Shown in pieces: positions 15,246 through 22,115 of a stretch of 64,000 bases of DNA. Origin of the DNA: Butyricicoccus pullicaecorum DSM 23266 (GTDB taxonomy: Bacteria; Bacillota; Clostridia; Oscillospirales; Butyricicoccaceae); the NCBI RefSeq assembly GCF_900167005.1, contig NZ_FUXW01000004.1:124001-188000 (forward strand), read 5' to 3'. The notes under the pieces are model-generated. The model ran no database searches. It was not told where the DNA came from and saw only the letters and a program-made list of their open reading frames with translations. Each line of letters starts with the position of its first letter. The first letter of the stretch is position 1. Both the position numbers and the translations under genes were made by a program.

Positions 15246-16626
15246 GCTTGCCTCCTTGCTGGAATTCAGGGAACGGAATCTGACTCATATCAACATCGTG
15301 CCATTCGTTTGGATCTTGTTCCTGCGCGGCCAGCTTGCGATCCATCTTGATCGCGGTCGGCTGCCCGTCCACCTCGATAGTCTGCCAGTCGGTGTTAAGC
15401 TGCGTAAAATGCTGGTGTGCACCGTCAAACAGGAAGTCGATCTCCCCGCACACACCGCGCCGGTTCTTTGCGATGAACAGCGTGCGGAATCGGTCGGGAT
15501 CGTCGTCGTCAATGTCGGTCGGACGGTACAAGAAGGCAACCACATCGGCATCCTGCTCGATCTGACCGGATGATCGCAGATCGGTGAGCTGAGGCACATC
15601 CCGATTGCCGCCCAGACGGCTGAGCTGCGACAGCACAATGCCGATCACGCCCTGCTGCCGGAACAGCACGGTCAGCTTGCGCGAGACATCGGTCACCCGA
15701 TCGTACTCGCTCAGTCTCCGGTCATGGTGCTCAATCAGGCCGATGTAGTCGATGACCACTACCTCAGGCCGGTAGCGGACAATGTAGGCGCGGATGTCCT
15801 CGACGGTCATGCCCACCGCGTCCACATAGTCCAGCTTGCTTTGCCCGAATCTCTGCGCCGCGCGCACGAGCTTGGTCATCTGCTCCTGATCGATGTTCCA
15901 GTGCTGGATATCCGCATAATCGACGCAGGATTGCTCGGTCATCATGCGGTCAATGGTCTGATCCTCGTCAGTTTCAAACGAGAACAGCGTAACCCGCCGC
16001 GTGCGGGCGATGTACGAGGCAAGCTGCCATGCAAAAGCGGTCTTGCCCACCGAAGGACGGGCAGCTAACACGATGTACTCGCGTCCCTCGGCGAAAATGT
16101 GCTGGTTGAGCTTGTCAAAACCCCAGTCCAAGAACGTGCGCACGCCGGTCGGACGGCTCAAAAAGCGCTGCGCCATTTGGGATGCCGTGCGGCGGCGGTT
16201 TGCGCCGTCATTTTCGCTGAGCACGCCCACCAGCGCCTCGGCTTGGGCAAGCAAGGCTTTGCGGTCGTCACCGTGGTGCAGCGCAAGCTGCATTTTGTCC
16301 AGACTGTCTTTTGCCTTGGCCAGCGCCGCGCCCTCGCGCAGGATGGCAGCGTATTCCGGCCAGACCGCCGAGGTCGGCGTGACGAGTGCGATCTGCTTGC
16401 ACAGTTTGAGCGCTTCATCCCCGCCCATGCGCCCAGCCACCGTGACCGGTGCAATGCTCAGGCCGTCGGAGAACAGCGCCAGCGCGGCCTCGAAGATGGC
16501 GCGGTGGTCACTGTGCAGAAAATCATCCGCGCGGACGGTCTGGAAGATCTCTGCCGCGCATTCCGGGTCATTGAGCAGCGAGCCAAGCAGCGTGCGCTCG
16601 GCCTCTAAGTACAAGGCGTCGTTCAT
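15229..16626 (-). CDS. Replicative DNA helicase, DnaB family
   Basis: 465 residues. The N-terminal helical domain (EAERTLLGSLLNDPECAAEIFQ) is followed by the RecA-like motor: Walker A AARPSVGKTAFAWQLA near residue 190, VTLFSFETDEDQTIDRMM, VVVIDYIGLIEH as Walker B, and GIVLSQLSRLGGN ahead of the DVVAFLYRP segment. It unwinds the fork ahead of the host polymerase. Start and stop overlap the neighbours (ATGA with the DnaD-like gene), so initiator, helicase, small basic protein and SSB form one coupled replication operon. Confidence 0.96.
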   Translation of the reverse strand: MNDALYLEAERTLLGSLLNDPECAAEIFQTVRADDFLHSDHRAIFEAALALFSDGLSIAPVTVAGRMGGDEALKLCKQIALVTPTSAVWPEYAAILREGAALAKAKDSLDKMQLALHHGDDRKALLAQAEALVGVLSENDGANRRRTASQMAQRFLSRPTGVRTFLDWGFDKLNQHIFAEGREYIVLAARPSVGKTAFAWQLASYIARTRRVTLFSFETDEDQTIDRMMTEQSCVDYADIQHWNIDQEQMTKLVRAAQRFGQSKLDYVDAVGMTVEDIRAYIVRYRPEVVVIDYIGLIEHHDRRLSEYDRVTDVSRKLTVLFRQQGVIGIVLSQLSRLGGNRDVPQLTDLRSSGQIEQDADVVAFLYRPTDIDDDDPDRFRTLFIAKNRRGVCGEIDFLFDGAHQHFTQLNTDWQTIEVDGQPTAIKMDRKLAAQEQDPNEWHDVDMSQIPFPEFQQGGKHAQRT

Positions 16627-17351
16627 AGCTTTCTCACTCTCCTGCTCTCAGCTGGTGCGTCCTGACAGTCTTTTTTGAGCCAGCTGAGCAGGGTTGCGTA
16701 GTGATCGCGGTAGCGCTTGCCCTTGGATTGCATGTAGGCCGACAGCGCCTCGATCTCGGCCGCGACCTGATTCGGCGTCCAGCGCGCGGTCAGGCGTGCA
16801 AGTTCATCGTCGGTCAGTCGGACATTGCCAAACTCGCCATATCCCTTGCGCCCGTCCTCTGCCGGTTTGACCGGTTCCTCCTGCGCGCGTGCGCCCTCTC
16901 TCTCGTCTTCTAACTGGTCTTCTAACTGCTCATTATATAGAGTGCACGATTTCGTGCACTGAGCTGCACCGTTTGGTACATTGCATTGCACCGTTTCGTG
17001 CATTGCATTGCACGATTCGGGTACGCCTATTTTCCAAGGCTCATAAGCCACGATCACAGCCTCGGTGACCGTGTACCATGTCGTGCGATCCCTGCGATCT
17101 TCGTTGTACTCCGCGGTCAAAATCAGGCCTTTTTCCTTGCACCGAGCAATGATGCCTTGCAGCTGTCGGCGCGTCCACCACGGGAAAATCTTCATCAGGG
17201 CGTTCATGGTATCATACGTCCAGTAATGACCGTCCCGGTAGTTTCTGCCGTTGGCTGCGTTATCTCGCACCCACCAGTACAGGCGATGCACGAAAATGGC
17301 CTCGGGCACGCCATACTGCTGGGCTAAATCCATATCAAATGCGTATTGCAC
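16623..17351 (-). CDS. DnaD-like replication initiator (replisome organiser)
   Basis: 242 residues from a GTG at 17351 with GAGGTG just upstream. Residues 1-110 form a winged-helix replication-initiator domain (AIFVHRLYWWVRDNAANGRNYRDGHYWTYDTMNALMKIFPWWTRRQLQGIIARCKEKGL). The middle (about 110-150) is a linker whose DNA carries the 22-bp iterons. The C-terminal part (ARLTARWTPNQVAAEIEALSAYMQSKGKRYRDHYATLLSWLKKD) resembles the DnaD-type tail that contacts DNA and helicase. It likely melts the phage origin inside its own gene and loads DnaB encoded next door. Confidence 0.8.
   Translation of the reverse strand: MQYAFDMDLAQQYGVPEAIFVHRLYWWVRDNAANGRNYRDGHYWTYDTMNALMKIFPWWTRRQLQGIIARCKEKGLILTAEYNEDRRDRTTWYTVTEAVIVAYEPWKIGVPESCNAMHETVQCNVPNGAAQCTKSCTLYNEQLEDQLEDEREGARAQEEPVKPAEDGRKGYGEFGNVRLTDDELARLTARWTPNQVAAEIEALSAYMQSKGKRYRDHYATLLSWLKKDCQDAPAESRRVRKL
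16943..17019. repeat. Four 22-bp iterons, probable phage origin
   Basis: Repeat units begin at exactly 16943, 16965, 16987 and 17009. Each starts TGCAC(C/G)G(T/A)TT and continues (C/G)GTRCA in units 1 to 3. Unit 1 is also a perfect palindrome, GTGCACGA-TT-TCGTGCAC. A 22-base period is not a multiple of three, so the repeats are constrained as DNA, not as protein. An AT-rich stretch and a 12-base tandem repeat (GTCTTCTAACTG at 16905 and 16917) lie next to it, as in lambda-O-type origins inside the initiator gene. Confidence 0.75.
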
Positions 17352-17355
17352 ACGT

Positions 17356-17532
17356 TCACCTCACATGTTCCAGCCAACCGGTGAGCGCGAGGCACAGGGC
17401 GAGCGGCACGCTCCACAGGACAATCCCCGCGAGGCACGCCAGCACGCCAATGTCCCCGGTATCACACCGGCCGACTTGTCCAAAAATGGCCACCATACAC
17501 ACGATGGCGGCAACTTTGCATACTGTTTTCAT
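17356..17532 (-). CDS. Small membrane protein
   Basis: 58 residues from the ATG at 17532 behind AAAGGAG (MKTVCKVAAIVCMVAIFGQ). It has two hydrophobic segments, KVAAIVCMVAIF and GVLACLAGIVLWSVPLALCLAL, joined by a short loop, so probably a two-pass inner membrane protein. It ends five bases before the DnaD-like gene. No family recognised. Confidence 0.6.
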   Translation of the reverse strand: MKTVCKVAAIVCMVAIFGQVGRCDTGDIGVLACLAGIVLWSVPLALCLALTGWLEHVR

Positions 17533-17724
17533 TTTGTACTCCTTTCGGGCAGGCGTCCCTGCGAGCCACCGCGCTTCCTGTCCCCTTTCTGTCTCCACCT
17601 TATCAGGTTTTGACCGGCACTTCCACCCGGCGCATGTCATATTGACATGTCCACCCGCATTTGGGCACGCCGCGACCAGCCGGTCATGCTTTCGCACTTT
17701 CCCGGCTGATTTTACGGCTTTTTG

Positions 17725-17824
17725 TTGACTTTTTCCCGCGTTTGGAGTACACTTAATTTGCTAAGATCGAGTGTATTCCAAAACTCTCACACGCCTTACC
17801 GGTTCAACTGGTGAGGCGTTTTTT
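17725..17824 (+). ncRNA. Candidate small RNA with own promoter and terminator
   Basis: On the plus strand TTGACT (17725-17730), a 17-base spacer and TACACT (17748-17753) make a good promoter. About 65 bases further comes a hairpin ACGCCTTACC...GGTGAGGCGT (17791-17819) running into T6. No reading frame fits between. The transcript would be about 65 nt, antisense to the 3' end of the minus-strand XRE gene. Confidence 0.45.
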
Positions 17825-18263
17825 CTTGCCCTGCGCCGGTCAGGGACAGGCTCAGGGACGCGGCAACAATCTCGCGCAGCTCGTCCATGATGCCGTTGTA
17901 GATCGGGCGCTCGTGCTCGTCGATGATGCCGTCCTCGGCGATCTCCAGCAGCGTCTCCACGCGGCCCTCTCGGGCAAAATTGCGCAGCAGCCGGAACAGC
18001 CGCATGGTGCATTGCTCGAGCGACCGCTCGCTCACTTCGGGCAGGATCTGACCGGCAGCGCTGGTCTTGAGATGCCGGTACGCCAGCGCCGGGTCGCGGT
18101 ACAACTCGGCCATCATGGTCACCATCTCATCCGATGGACGGCGGCGGCCGGTCTCGTACATGCGCAGACTCTCGGTCGATATGTACAGCCGATCGGATGC
18201 CGCTTCCTGCGTCATTCCGGCACGCTCGCGCGCGGTTTGGTAGATGTTACGGCTCGGTTTCAT
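17796..18263 (-). CDS. XRE-family phage regulator
   Basis: 155 residues from the ATG at 18263 behind AAAGGAGG. Residues 1-60 are an HTH: IYQTARERAGMTQEAASDRLYISTESLRMYETGRRRPSDEMVTMMAELY. The remaining 95 residues are helical (CTMRLFRLLRNFAREGRVETLLEIAEDG) with no recognised domain. Proteins of this build are common early phage regulators in Clostridia. It lies in the early leftward operon between the DUF5348 gene and the replication genes. Confidence 0.8.
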   Translation of the reverse strand: MKPSRNIYQTARERAGMTQEAASDRLYISTESLRMYETGRRRPSDEMVTMMAELYRDPALAYRHLKTSAAGQILPEVSERSLEQCTMRLFRLLRNFAREGRVETLLEIAEDGIIDEHERPIYNGIMDELREIVAASLSLSLTGAGQEKTPHQLNR

Positions 18264-18280
18264 CCTGTTTGTGCCTCCTT

Positions 18281-18520
18281 TCACGCGCTATAATCGAGGT
18301 ATACGGTGTCACCGAGGCGCGGATGCAAGCCGGTGCCCGCATAATACCAATTCTCGTCAAAATCCTGTTCCAGCCGGGTCTCGATGGCATCCCCATCACG
18401 CACCAGCGTCAGCCTCTGCCCTGCATTCAGGCCGTCCGAGTAGGTGCCGTCGGCAAAGCGCACGACCGGCCGTCTGATCGACGGATCGTACAGCATGGTA
18501 CCTCGTCTTTGTCTGGTCAT
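18281..18520 (-). CDS. DUF5348-like small phage protein
   Basis: 79 residues, with a second in-frame ATG at codon 9. Sequence: LYDPSIRRPVVRFADGTYSDGLNAGQRLTLVRDGDAIETRLEQDFDENWYYAGTGLHPRLGDTVYLDY. The pattern of a strand-rich domain with WYYAG and a closing GDTVYLDY fits DUF5348, a small family of Firmicutes phages and conjugative elements with unknown role. Confidence 0.65.
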   Translation of the reverse strand: MTRQRRGTMLYDPSIRRPVVRFADGTYSDGLNAGQRLTLVRDGDAIETRLEQDFDENWYYAGTGLHPRLGDTVYLDYSA

Positions 18521-18524
18521 GTTA

Positions 18525-18863
18525 TCATCTCCTTTGCATCAGCAGCTGGCGCTCGTAACGGAACTCTTCGATCACATCCTGCGCATAGCGGATGAACTCA
18601 TCCATCTTGCGCTCCAAGCCGTCCAGATCGGCCTGCGGCACCGTTCCGTGCTCATAGGCGATCAGGCGCTCGGCGTGGATGCGATATCGCCAGCGGCGCG
18701 TCTGCGGGTTGTAGATCGCTTCCCCGATCGGCAGCTTGCCCTCGCGCATAGCCACCGCAACACTCATCGCGTTCGGGTAGTTGCTGAGATATTCCGAGGC
18801 GATCAGCGGCGTCACGCGCGGCAGCGCCCGGATCTCTTCATCAGTCCAGTGTTTCTTGGGCAT
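18525..18863 (-). CDS. Early phage protein, possible DNA-binding (excisionase-like)
   Basis: 112 residues from the ATG at 18863 (MPKKHWTDEEIRALPRVTPLIASEYL) behind AAAGGGGAAGG. The order 'ASEYLSNYPNAMSVAVAMREGKLPIGEAIYNPQTRRWRYRIHAERLIAYEHG' resembles excisionase-type winged helices that end in a strand naming the DNA-binding wing. The C-terminal 40 residues form a helix. It is the first gene of the operon after the moron region, and may control excision or early transcription. Confidence 0.6.
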   Translation of the reverse strand: MPKKHWTDEEIRALPRVTPLIASEYLSNYPNAMSVAVAMREGKLPIGEAIYNPQTRRWRYRIHAERLIAYEHGTVPQADLDGLERKMDEFIRYAQDVIEEFRYERQLLMQRR

Positions 18864-18896
18864 TGTCCTTCCCCTTTCTTGAAATTTATCTGTAAG

Positions 18897-18925
18897 TTGC
18901 TTCCTTTTATCTTTTTCGGTATGAT
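18897..18925 (+). promoter_or_regulatory. Promoter of first membrane moron
   Basis: TTGCTT (18897-18902), 17-base spacer, TATGAT (18920-18925), followed by GAAAGGATGTGAT just before the start codon. The same layout and ribosome-site sequence recur at 19408-19453. Confidence 0.65.
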
Positions 18926-18947
18926 AAAGACGAAAGGATGTGATTTT

Positions 18948-19295
18948 ATGACACTTCAATCTGAATTACTGCTGCACAAACTTCGTAAAGCAGAAAGTTA
19001 TGATGGACAGCTACTATTTATCGATTACGATAATCACCATATTAGCGGGCTCCACGAAGCTTCTGAATCATTTAAAACCGTTTCATTCGTTGAAAGACCC
19101 GAAGAAATGAAATCTGCACTTGAATACCTTCAAGACTGTCATAGGCTTATCATACATCCTCATTCCTATGTCGAGTTGCTACATACCGGTAGCCATATAT
19201 GGCAAGCCAGACTTTCTTGGTTCGCAAACAGCATTTTACTCCCAATCTTTGTCTCTATTGCTACAACTTTAATCACCTTAGCTATTTCATCTTAA
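18948..19295 (+). CDS. Membrane-anchored moron protein 1
   Basis: 115 residues (MTLQSELLLHKLRKAESYDG), on the strand opposite to neighbouring early genes. The first 88 residues are soluble and include LLFIDYDNHHISGLHEASESFK and EYLQDCHRLIIHPHSYVELLH. The C-terminus is one membrane helix (SILLPIFVSIATTLITLAISS), giving a tail-anchored form. Its own promoter and AAAGGATGTG site support independent expression. A longer upstream frame to 18444 has no ribosome site and runs antisense through another gene. Function unknown; tail-anchored prophage proteins can act in superinfection exclusion. Confidence 0.75.
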   Translation: MTLQSELLLHKLRKAESYDGQLLFIDYDNHHISGLHEASESFKTVSFVERPEEMKSALEYLQDCHRLIIHPHSYVELLHTGSHIWQARLSWFANSILLPIFVSIATTLITLAISS

Positions 19296-19369
19296 ATCAC
19301 ACCCATAAACTTCATCGTCAACAATGACGCAATAACGCTAACTGCCGCACGGATTAACGTATCTCTCAC
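19292..19369 (-). CDS. 25-residue hydrophobic peptide
   Basis: A GTG at 19369 preceded by the strong site AAAGGAGGG opens a 25-codon frame: MRDTLIRAAVSVIAS followed by LLTMKFMGVI. It is one short amphipathic or membrane helix. Its stop overlaps the stop of the plus-strand moron (19293-19295), so the two are convergent. It resembles type I toxin or small regulatory membrane peptides in form, but no antisense RNA is evident. Confidence 0.5.
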   Translation of the reverse strand: MRDTLIRAAVSVIASLLTMKFMGVI

Positions 19370-19407
19370 GCGTTTCCCTCCTTTCTAGGCCCCAATATGT
19401 CTATTAG

Positions 19408-19436
19408 TTGCATAACTTCTCCTTTTCGTGTATGAT
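19408..19436 (+). promoter_or_regulatory. Promoter of second membrane moron
   Basis: TTGCAT (19408-19413), 17-base spacer, TATGAT (19431-19436), then GCGAAAGGATGTGATCTGAC before the start. The leader is nearly the same as that of the gene at 18948. Confidence 0.65.
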
Positions 19437-19460
19437 AAACGCGAAAGGATGTGATCTGAC

Positions 19461-19865
19461 ATGGATTTGACGGTTGCACTCTCTTTAATTACGGCTATTA
19501 CAGCCATTGCAGCGCCATCAATCACCGAAGTCATTCGATCAAAAAATACACTTAGAATAAAGCAGTTAGAAATTCATGAAACTGCAAAACGAGAGGCTTT
19601 CTCCCGTTTTTCAAACTCTCTTTCGCAATGGCAGCTTTTCCAGACAGACCGTGACCAAAAATGCATACAAGAAATTCTTTCTGGGATCTATGAAGCAGCT
19701 ATATACTGTGACACTCCCACTCAAGAAGAATTGTATAAATTGATTGCTCTTATCAGAGAGGCTGAGGATAGTAAAAATTACGTTTCCGTAGAACAGCAAT
19801 TTCAAGTCTGTATCACAAAAATTGGCTCTCTGAACCAATCCTTCGGTGACTCGGTTCATAAATAG
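19461..19865 (+). CDS. Membrane-anchored moron protein 2
   Basis: 134 residues, plus strand, starting MDLTVALSLITAITAIAAPSITEVI: a single N-terminal membrane helix. The rest is a soluble helical domain (RIKQLEIHETAKREAFSRFSNSLSQWQLFQ, then EILSGIYEAAIYCDTPTQEELYKLIALIREAED). The leader and ribosome site copy those of the gene at 18948, although the proteins are unrelated. Similar single-pass helical proteins occur in Firmicutes prophages without assigned role. Confidence 0.75.
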   Translation: MDLTVALSLITAITAIAAPSITEVIRSKNTLRIKQLEIHETAKREAFSRFSNSLSQWQLFQTDRDQKCIQEILSGIYEAAIYCDTPTQEELYKLIALIREAEDSKNYVSVEQQFQVCITKIGSLNQSFGDSVHK

Positions 19866-19872
19866 CTACCTC

Positions 19873-20046
19873 TTACACTACATCAAAAATCTTTGGCATG
19901 ATGCACAGAGAAATCAAAAACAACACCGCAAGCACATATGGGATATACCAAGTGAGAATGCGGGATTGAATTTTTACTAAACTGCACAGTGAGATACCTG
20001 TGGCAAAGTACGCAATCAAGATTCCTACCAGCAATTCATATCTCAT
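19873..20046 (-). CDS. Small two-pass membrane protein
   Basis: 57 residues from the ATG at 20046 behind GGAGGGAG. Two hydrophobic helices (ELLVGILIAYFATGISLCSLV and WYIPYVLAVLFLISLCIM) separated by KIQSRILT. It lies 29 bases downstream of cro and is probably in the leftward early transcript. Function unknown. Confidence 0.65.
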   Translation of the reverse strand: MRYELLVGILIAYFATGISLCSLVKIQSRILTWYIPYVLAVLFLISLCIMPKIFDVV

Positions 20047-20075
20047 GTTTCTCCCTCCATTCCTTGTCAGAAACT

Positions 20076-20285
20076 TTATTTGCTAACTGTGAATTTCATC
20101 GGTAAAAAAATATCCTCCACTTTCACAGACAGCAGATCTGCAATCTCGATCGCCGTTGATACAGGAATCATTCTTGCCCCTTTTTCATACTGACAATAGG
20201 TCGAACTTGCAATTCCTAACCTTTCAGCAAAGGCAGACTGTCCGATTCCTTTCTCTTTTCGCAGCTGTTCTAACTTGCTCATCAT
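20076..20285 (-). CDS. Cro-like XRE repressor
   Basis: 69 residues; the first two codons are both ATG. A single HTH domain: LEQLRKEKGIGQSAFAERLGIASSTYCQYEKGARMIPVSTAIEIADLLSVKVEDIFLP. Small one-domain XRE proteins divergent from a CI-type gene act as Cro, the lytic-side repressor. It is the first gene of the leftward early operon and starts about 31 bases after the predicted start of that promoter. Confidence 0.85.
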   Translation of the reverse strand: MMSKLEQLRKEKGIGQSAFAERLGIASSTYCQYEKGARMIPVSTAIEIADLLSVKVEDIFLPMKFTVSK

Positions 20286-20451
20286 CTCACCTCATTTCAC
20301 ATATAGCAAATATTATGCTCCTATTATAGATTCACACTTAGCAAAAGTCAATAGTGTATTTCACGTTTTGCAAAGTTATGTTTTCATTCTGCAAAGATTG
20401 TGCTATGATTTTCACAAGGTGAGAATATAGCAGAAATGAGGTGATGCTGAA
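20286..20451. promoter_or_regulatory. Lysis-lysogeny switch: divergent promoters and operators
   Basis: Leftward promoter: TTGACT (20351-20346), 17 bases, TATAAT (20328-20323). Rightward promoter for CI: TTTTCA (20381-20386), 17 bases, TATGAT (20404-20409) with an extended TG. GCAAA-cored repeats at 20306, 20341, 20370 and 20391 (form (A/T)NTNGCAAA) overlap both promoters and are the likely CI/Cro operators. The 20306 copy is part of a small palindrome AGCA-N7-TGCT. Confidence 0.75.
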
Positions 20452-21066
20452 ATGGGAATTGGTGATCGAATCCGAGCGCTAAGAACCAACACCGGTATGA
20501 CACAGGTCGAACTGGCAAATAAACTCAATATCAGCAACAGCACCTTGTCGCAGTATGAAAGCGGCGCAAGGACACCCAGCGATGACATGAAGTTAAAAAT
20601 TGCAGCCCTCTTCCAAGTCTCTACGGATTATTTGTTGAGTGGCGCAGTAAATACTGTGAACACAAAAGTAAAAGGCGTACAAATCCCCGTTCTGGGTGAT
20701 GTCCGCGCCGGTTATCCGATGGAGGCCGTCGAAAACATCATCGATTACGAGGAGATCGACGAAGAAACCGCGCGTCGTGGTGAGTTCTTTGCCTTGCGTA
20801 TTAAAGGTGACAGCATGGAACCTCGCTTTGTCGAGGGTGATGTCGTCATCGTCCGCAAGCAGGAAACCGCCGACAGCGGTGACATCGTAGTTGCTCTGGT
20901 CAATGGGGACAGCGCGACCATCAAGAAATTAAAGCGACATCAAAACGGTATTACCTTAATGCCGACTAATCCGACCTATGAGCCCATGTACTACTCTAAC
21001 GAGGAAATCATGGAGCTACCGGTCACGATCTTAGGCAAGGTCGTAGAACTGAGAGCAAAATTTTAA
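20452..21066 (+). CDS. CI-like repressor with LexA/S24 self-cleavage domain
   Basis: 204 residues. N-terminal HTH (IRALRTNTGMTQVELANKLNISNSTLSQYESGARTPSDDMK, about residues 8-47). A linker carries the cleavage site Ala86-Gly87 in LGDVRAGYP. The peptidase has the nucleophile Ser121 in GDSMEP and the base Lys158 in SATIKKLK. This is a RecA-stimulated, self-cleaving repressor that keeps the prophage silent and links induction to DNA damage. It is the first gene of the rightward lysogenic transcript that probably continues through the nuclease genes. Confidence 0.95.
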   Translation: MGIGDRIRALRTNTGMTQVELANKLNISNSTLSQYESGARTPSDDMKLKIAALFQVSTDYLLSGAVNTVNTKVKGVQIPVLGDVRAGYPMEAVENIIDYEEIDEETARRGEFFALRIKGDSMEPRFVEGDVVIVRKQETADSGDIVVALVNGDSATIKKLKRHQNGITLMPTNPTYEPMYYSNEEIMELPVTILGKVVELRAKF

Positions 21067-21088
21067 CTCTTGAGAGGATGTGTAATTC

Positions 21089-22078
21089 ATGCCTAAATGC
21101 AAAAAGTGTGGTAAACGCGGCTTTTTCCTTCGTTTGAATGCAAGTGGCATTTGTGAAGAGTGTGAATTACACGATAAAATCCAGAGGCAAATTCAAGTCG
21201 AACAAGCCCAACGTCAAAGAGAAGAACTGCGCCAAAAGGCTTTGGAGCAGCAAAAAGAGCGAGAGCTACGCCTAAAAAAAGAAGAAGAGGAACGCGCTGC
21301 GCGTGTGCAGCAGATCATCGAAGAAAACCGTGAACGTGTCAAACGTGATCTTGCCATCAAGGAAAAAGCACGCGAAGCATTTGACCGTCAATTAGCATCT
21401 ATTCCGATCTATTCCATCCCATATTCTTCTGAAAAAACAAAGCGGCGTGCGGTCTCATCAATGGGAGAAATCACTTATTCAAGAATCACTAAAAAGACAA
21501 GCTTTTCAAAGTTAGGGGACTTTGTCGTGGTTGATACCGAAACTACTGGCATAACCCTCTTATCGTCGAAGATTGTTGAACTATCTGCCATTCGTTTTGA
21601 AAACTTCCGACCAACCATGCTTTTTACAACTTTGATAAATCCTGAATGTACTATCCCACCAGAGGCAACAAATGTGAATCACATCACAGACGAAATGGTG
21701 AAAGATGCGCCTAAAATCTGGCAAGTAATGCCTGCTCTTCAAGATTTCATCGGTACTATGCCATTGGTCGGACACAACCTGCCTTTTGACCTAAAGTTCC
21801 TGTACAAATATGGACTTGATGTTCCTCAACCAAAGCAAAAATTTTATGATACATTGCAAATCGTACCGACTGTTCTAAGCAAAGCAAAATCCAAGTGGGA
21901 TGCTGATCTGCAAGAACGGGTAATCAATTATGAATACAGCTTTGATGTAGAAGATTATAAACTGGGTACCGTTTGCGCGTATTATGGAATACATATATCA
22001 AATGCACATCGTTCTTCGGCAGACTGCCTTGCAACAGGACTTTTGTTTGCAAGATTAGCCCGAGCCAAAACTTTATAA
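21089..22078 (+). CDS. DEDDh 3'-5' exonuclease with zinc finger and coiled coil
   Basis: 329 residues. Residues 1-28 form a treble-clef or zinc-ribbon finger (CKKCGKRGFFLRLNASGICEEC). Residues 30-100 are a highly charged coiled coil. The DnaQ-like exonuclease follows from about 143: FVVVDTETTG (Asp149, Glu151), HITDEMVKDAP, GHNLPFDLKFL, and HRSSADCLATG at the end, giving a DEDDh set. Many prophages place such a gene right after CI. It starts 22 bases after CI and is likely co-transcribed in the lysogen. Role uncertain: repair, replication control or defence. Confidence 0.88.
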   Translation: MPKCKKCGKRGFFLRLNASGICEECELHDKIQRQIQVEQAQRQREELRQKALEQQKERELRLKKEEEERAARVQQIIEENRERVKRDLAIKEKAREAFDRQLASIPIYSIPYSSEKTKRRAVSSMGEITYSRITKKTSFSKLGDFVVVDTETTGITLLSSKIVELSAIRFENFRPTMLFTTLINPECTIPPEATNVNHITDEMVKDAPKIWQVMPALQDFIGTMPLVGHNLPFDLKFLYKYGLDVPQPKQKFYDTLQIVPTVLSKAKSKWDADLQERVINYEYSFDVEDYKLGTVCAYYGIHISNAHRSSADCLATGLLFARLARAKTL

Positions 22079-22115
22079 CTGTTTCTACTGAGACACTAGC
22101 TAAGGGGGATTTTGA

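Noticed and set aside
16943-17019. Reading the 22-bp repeats as a CRISPR array
   Set aside because: There are only four imperfect units without spacers between them, inside a coding gene. They fit iterons.
18444-19295. 283-codon version of the first membrane moron
   Set aside because: The first 168 codons run antisense through a minus-strand gene and have no ribosome site; the ATG at 18948 has promoter and AAAGGATGTG.
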